The position numbers and the translations under genes were made by a program. A stretch of DNA of 5,150 bases, taken from NCBI GenBank assembly GCA_030642185.1, contig DAOWOG010000133.1, positions 1-5,150 on the forward strand. The letters run 5' to 3'. Below are positions 5,033-5,150 of the stretch, piece after piece (position 1 is the stretch's first letter; every line of letters begins with the position of its first letter). The stretch is from Helicobacteraceae bacterium (GTDB taxonomy: Bacteria > Campylobacterota > Campylobacteria > Campylobacterales > Sulfurimonadaceae). The notes below the pieces were generated by a model that saw only the letters and a program-made list of their open reading frames with translations, did no database searches and was not told the origin of the DNA.

Positions 5033-5150
5033 ATGACAAAAGAAGAGATATTGGACAAATTGACACAACAAAAAGCGTATCTGCAAAAAACATATGAGGT
5101 AGATAAGATAGGTCTTTTTGGAAGCTATGCTAAAAATATGCAGACCAAAC
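5033..5150 (+). CDS. MNT-type nucleotidyltransferase (MntA-like), 5' part only
   Basis: The first 39 codons of a gene that runs off the window. The product begins MTKEEILDKL, has a charged N-terminal helix, then VDKIGLFGSYAKNMQTK (23-39). GLFGSYA at 27-33 is the GS(F/Y) nucleotide-binding motif of the minimal nucleotidyltransferase (MNT/KNTase) fold; the metal-binding SDxD triad would lie just past the edge and is not visible. Family members are typically about 100 residues and often pair with a HEPN-domain toxin (HepT), which they neutralise by adding AMP to it. Here no HEPN gene can be seen, so the pairing is inference. The ATG is one base after the Fic-like stop, and its ribosome site AAGGA (5023-5027) lies in that gene's last codons, so the two are translated as a unit. 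The segment is A/T-rich compared with the core genes. Confidence 0.75.
   Translation, partial: MTKEEILDKLTQQKAYLQKTYEVDKIGLFGSYAKNMQTK

Overview
The window most likely comes from a member of the Campylobacterota (former epsilonproteobacteria), of the Sulfurimonas/Sulfurovum/Sulfuricurvum kind. This is inferred from remembered resemblance of the FolD, LepB, M50 protease and RpiB sequences and their order, from a small monoheme cytochrome c, and from a promoter with a strong TATAAT, a T-rich upstream stretch and no clear -35. No database search was possible. Hand-counted 60-base samples give about 47-52% G+C in the core genes and about 33-41% in the last 530 bases.

Left part (19-3238, minus strand): one tight operon read right to left, folD - lepB - M50 site-2-type protease - rpiB - acyl-CoA thioesterase. 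Junctions overlap or are about 10 bases apart (folD/lepB share one base as TAATG, lepB/M50 overlap by 14), and several ribosome sites lie inside the stop region of the gene before. The set combines one-carbon folate metabolism, secreted-protein maturation, intramembrane proteolysis, the pentose phosphate pathway and acyl-CoA hydrolysis. The M50 gene is broken near its 3' end by a 4-base tandem duplication (CATT CATT, 1035-1042). Removing one copy restores a family-like C-terminus that ends exactly at the rpiB ribosome-binding site.

Centre (3239-3344): a divergent promoter region of about 105 bases whose TATAAT also reads as a near-consensus -10 on the other strand.

Right part (3345-5150, plus strand): a periplasmic monoheme cytochrome c and an overlapping HpcH/HpaI-citrate lyase beta family protein. 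From 4624 a more A/T-rich segment begins. It holds a 135-residue protein made of a Fic-family N-terminus joined directly to the Fic-family C-terminal winged helix, with the catalytic Fic core missing. One base later starts an MNT-type nucleotidyltransferase (MntA-like antitoxin family) cut by the window edge. This segment looks like an acquired defence or toxin-antitoxin type region attached behind the core genes.

I found no RNA genes, CRISPR array, insertion sequence or convincing terminator. No complete novel system is visible. The most unusual items are the duplicated-tetranucleotide frameshift in the protease and the core-less Fic protein beside the MNT gene.
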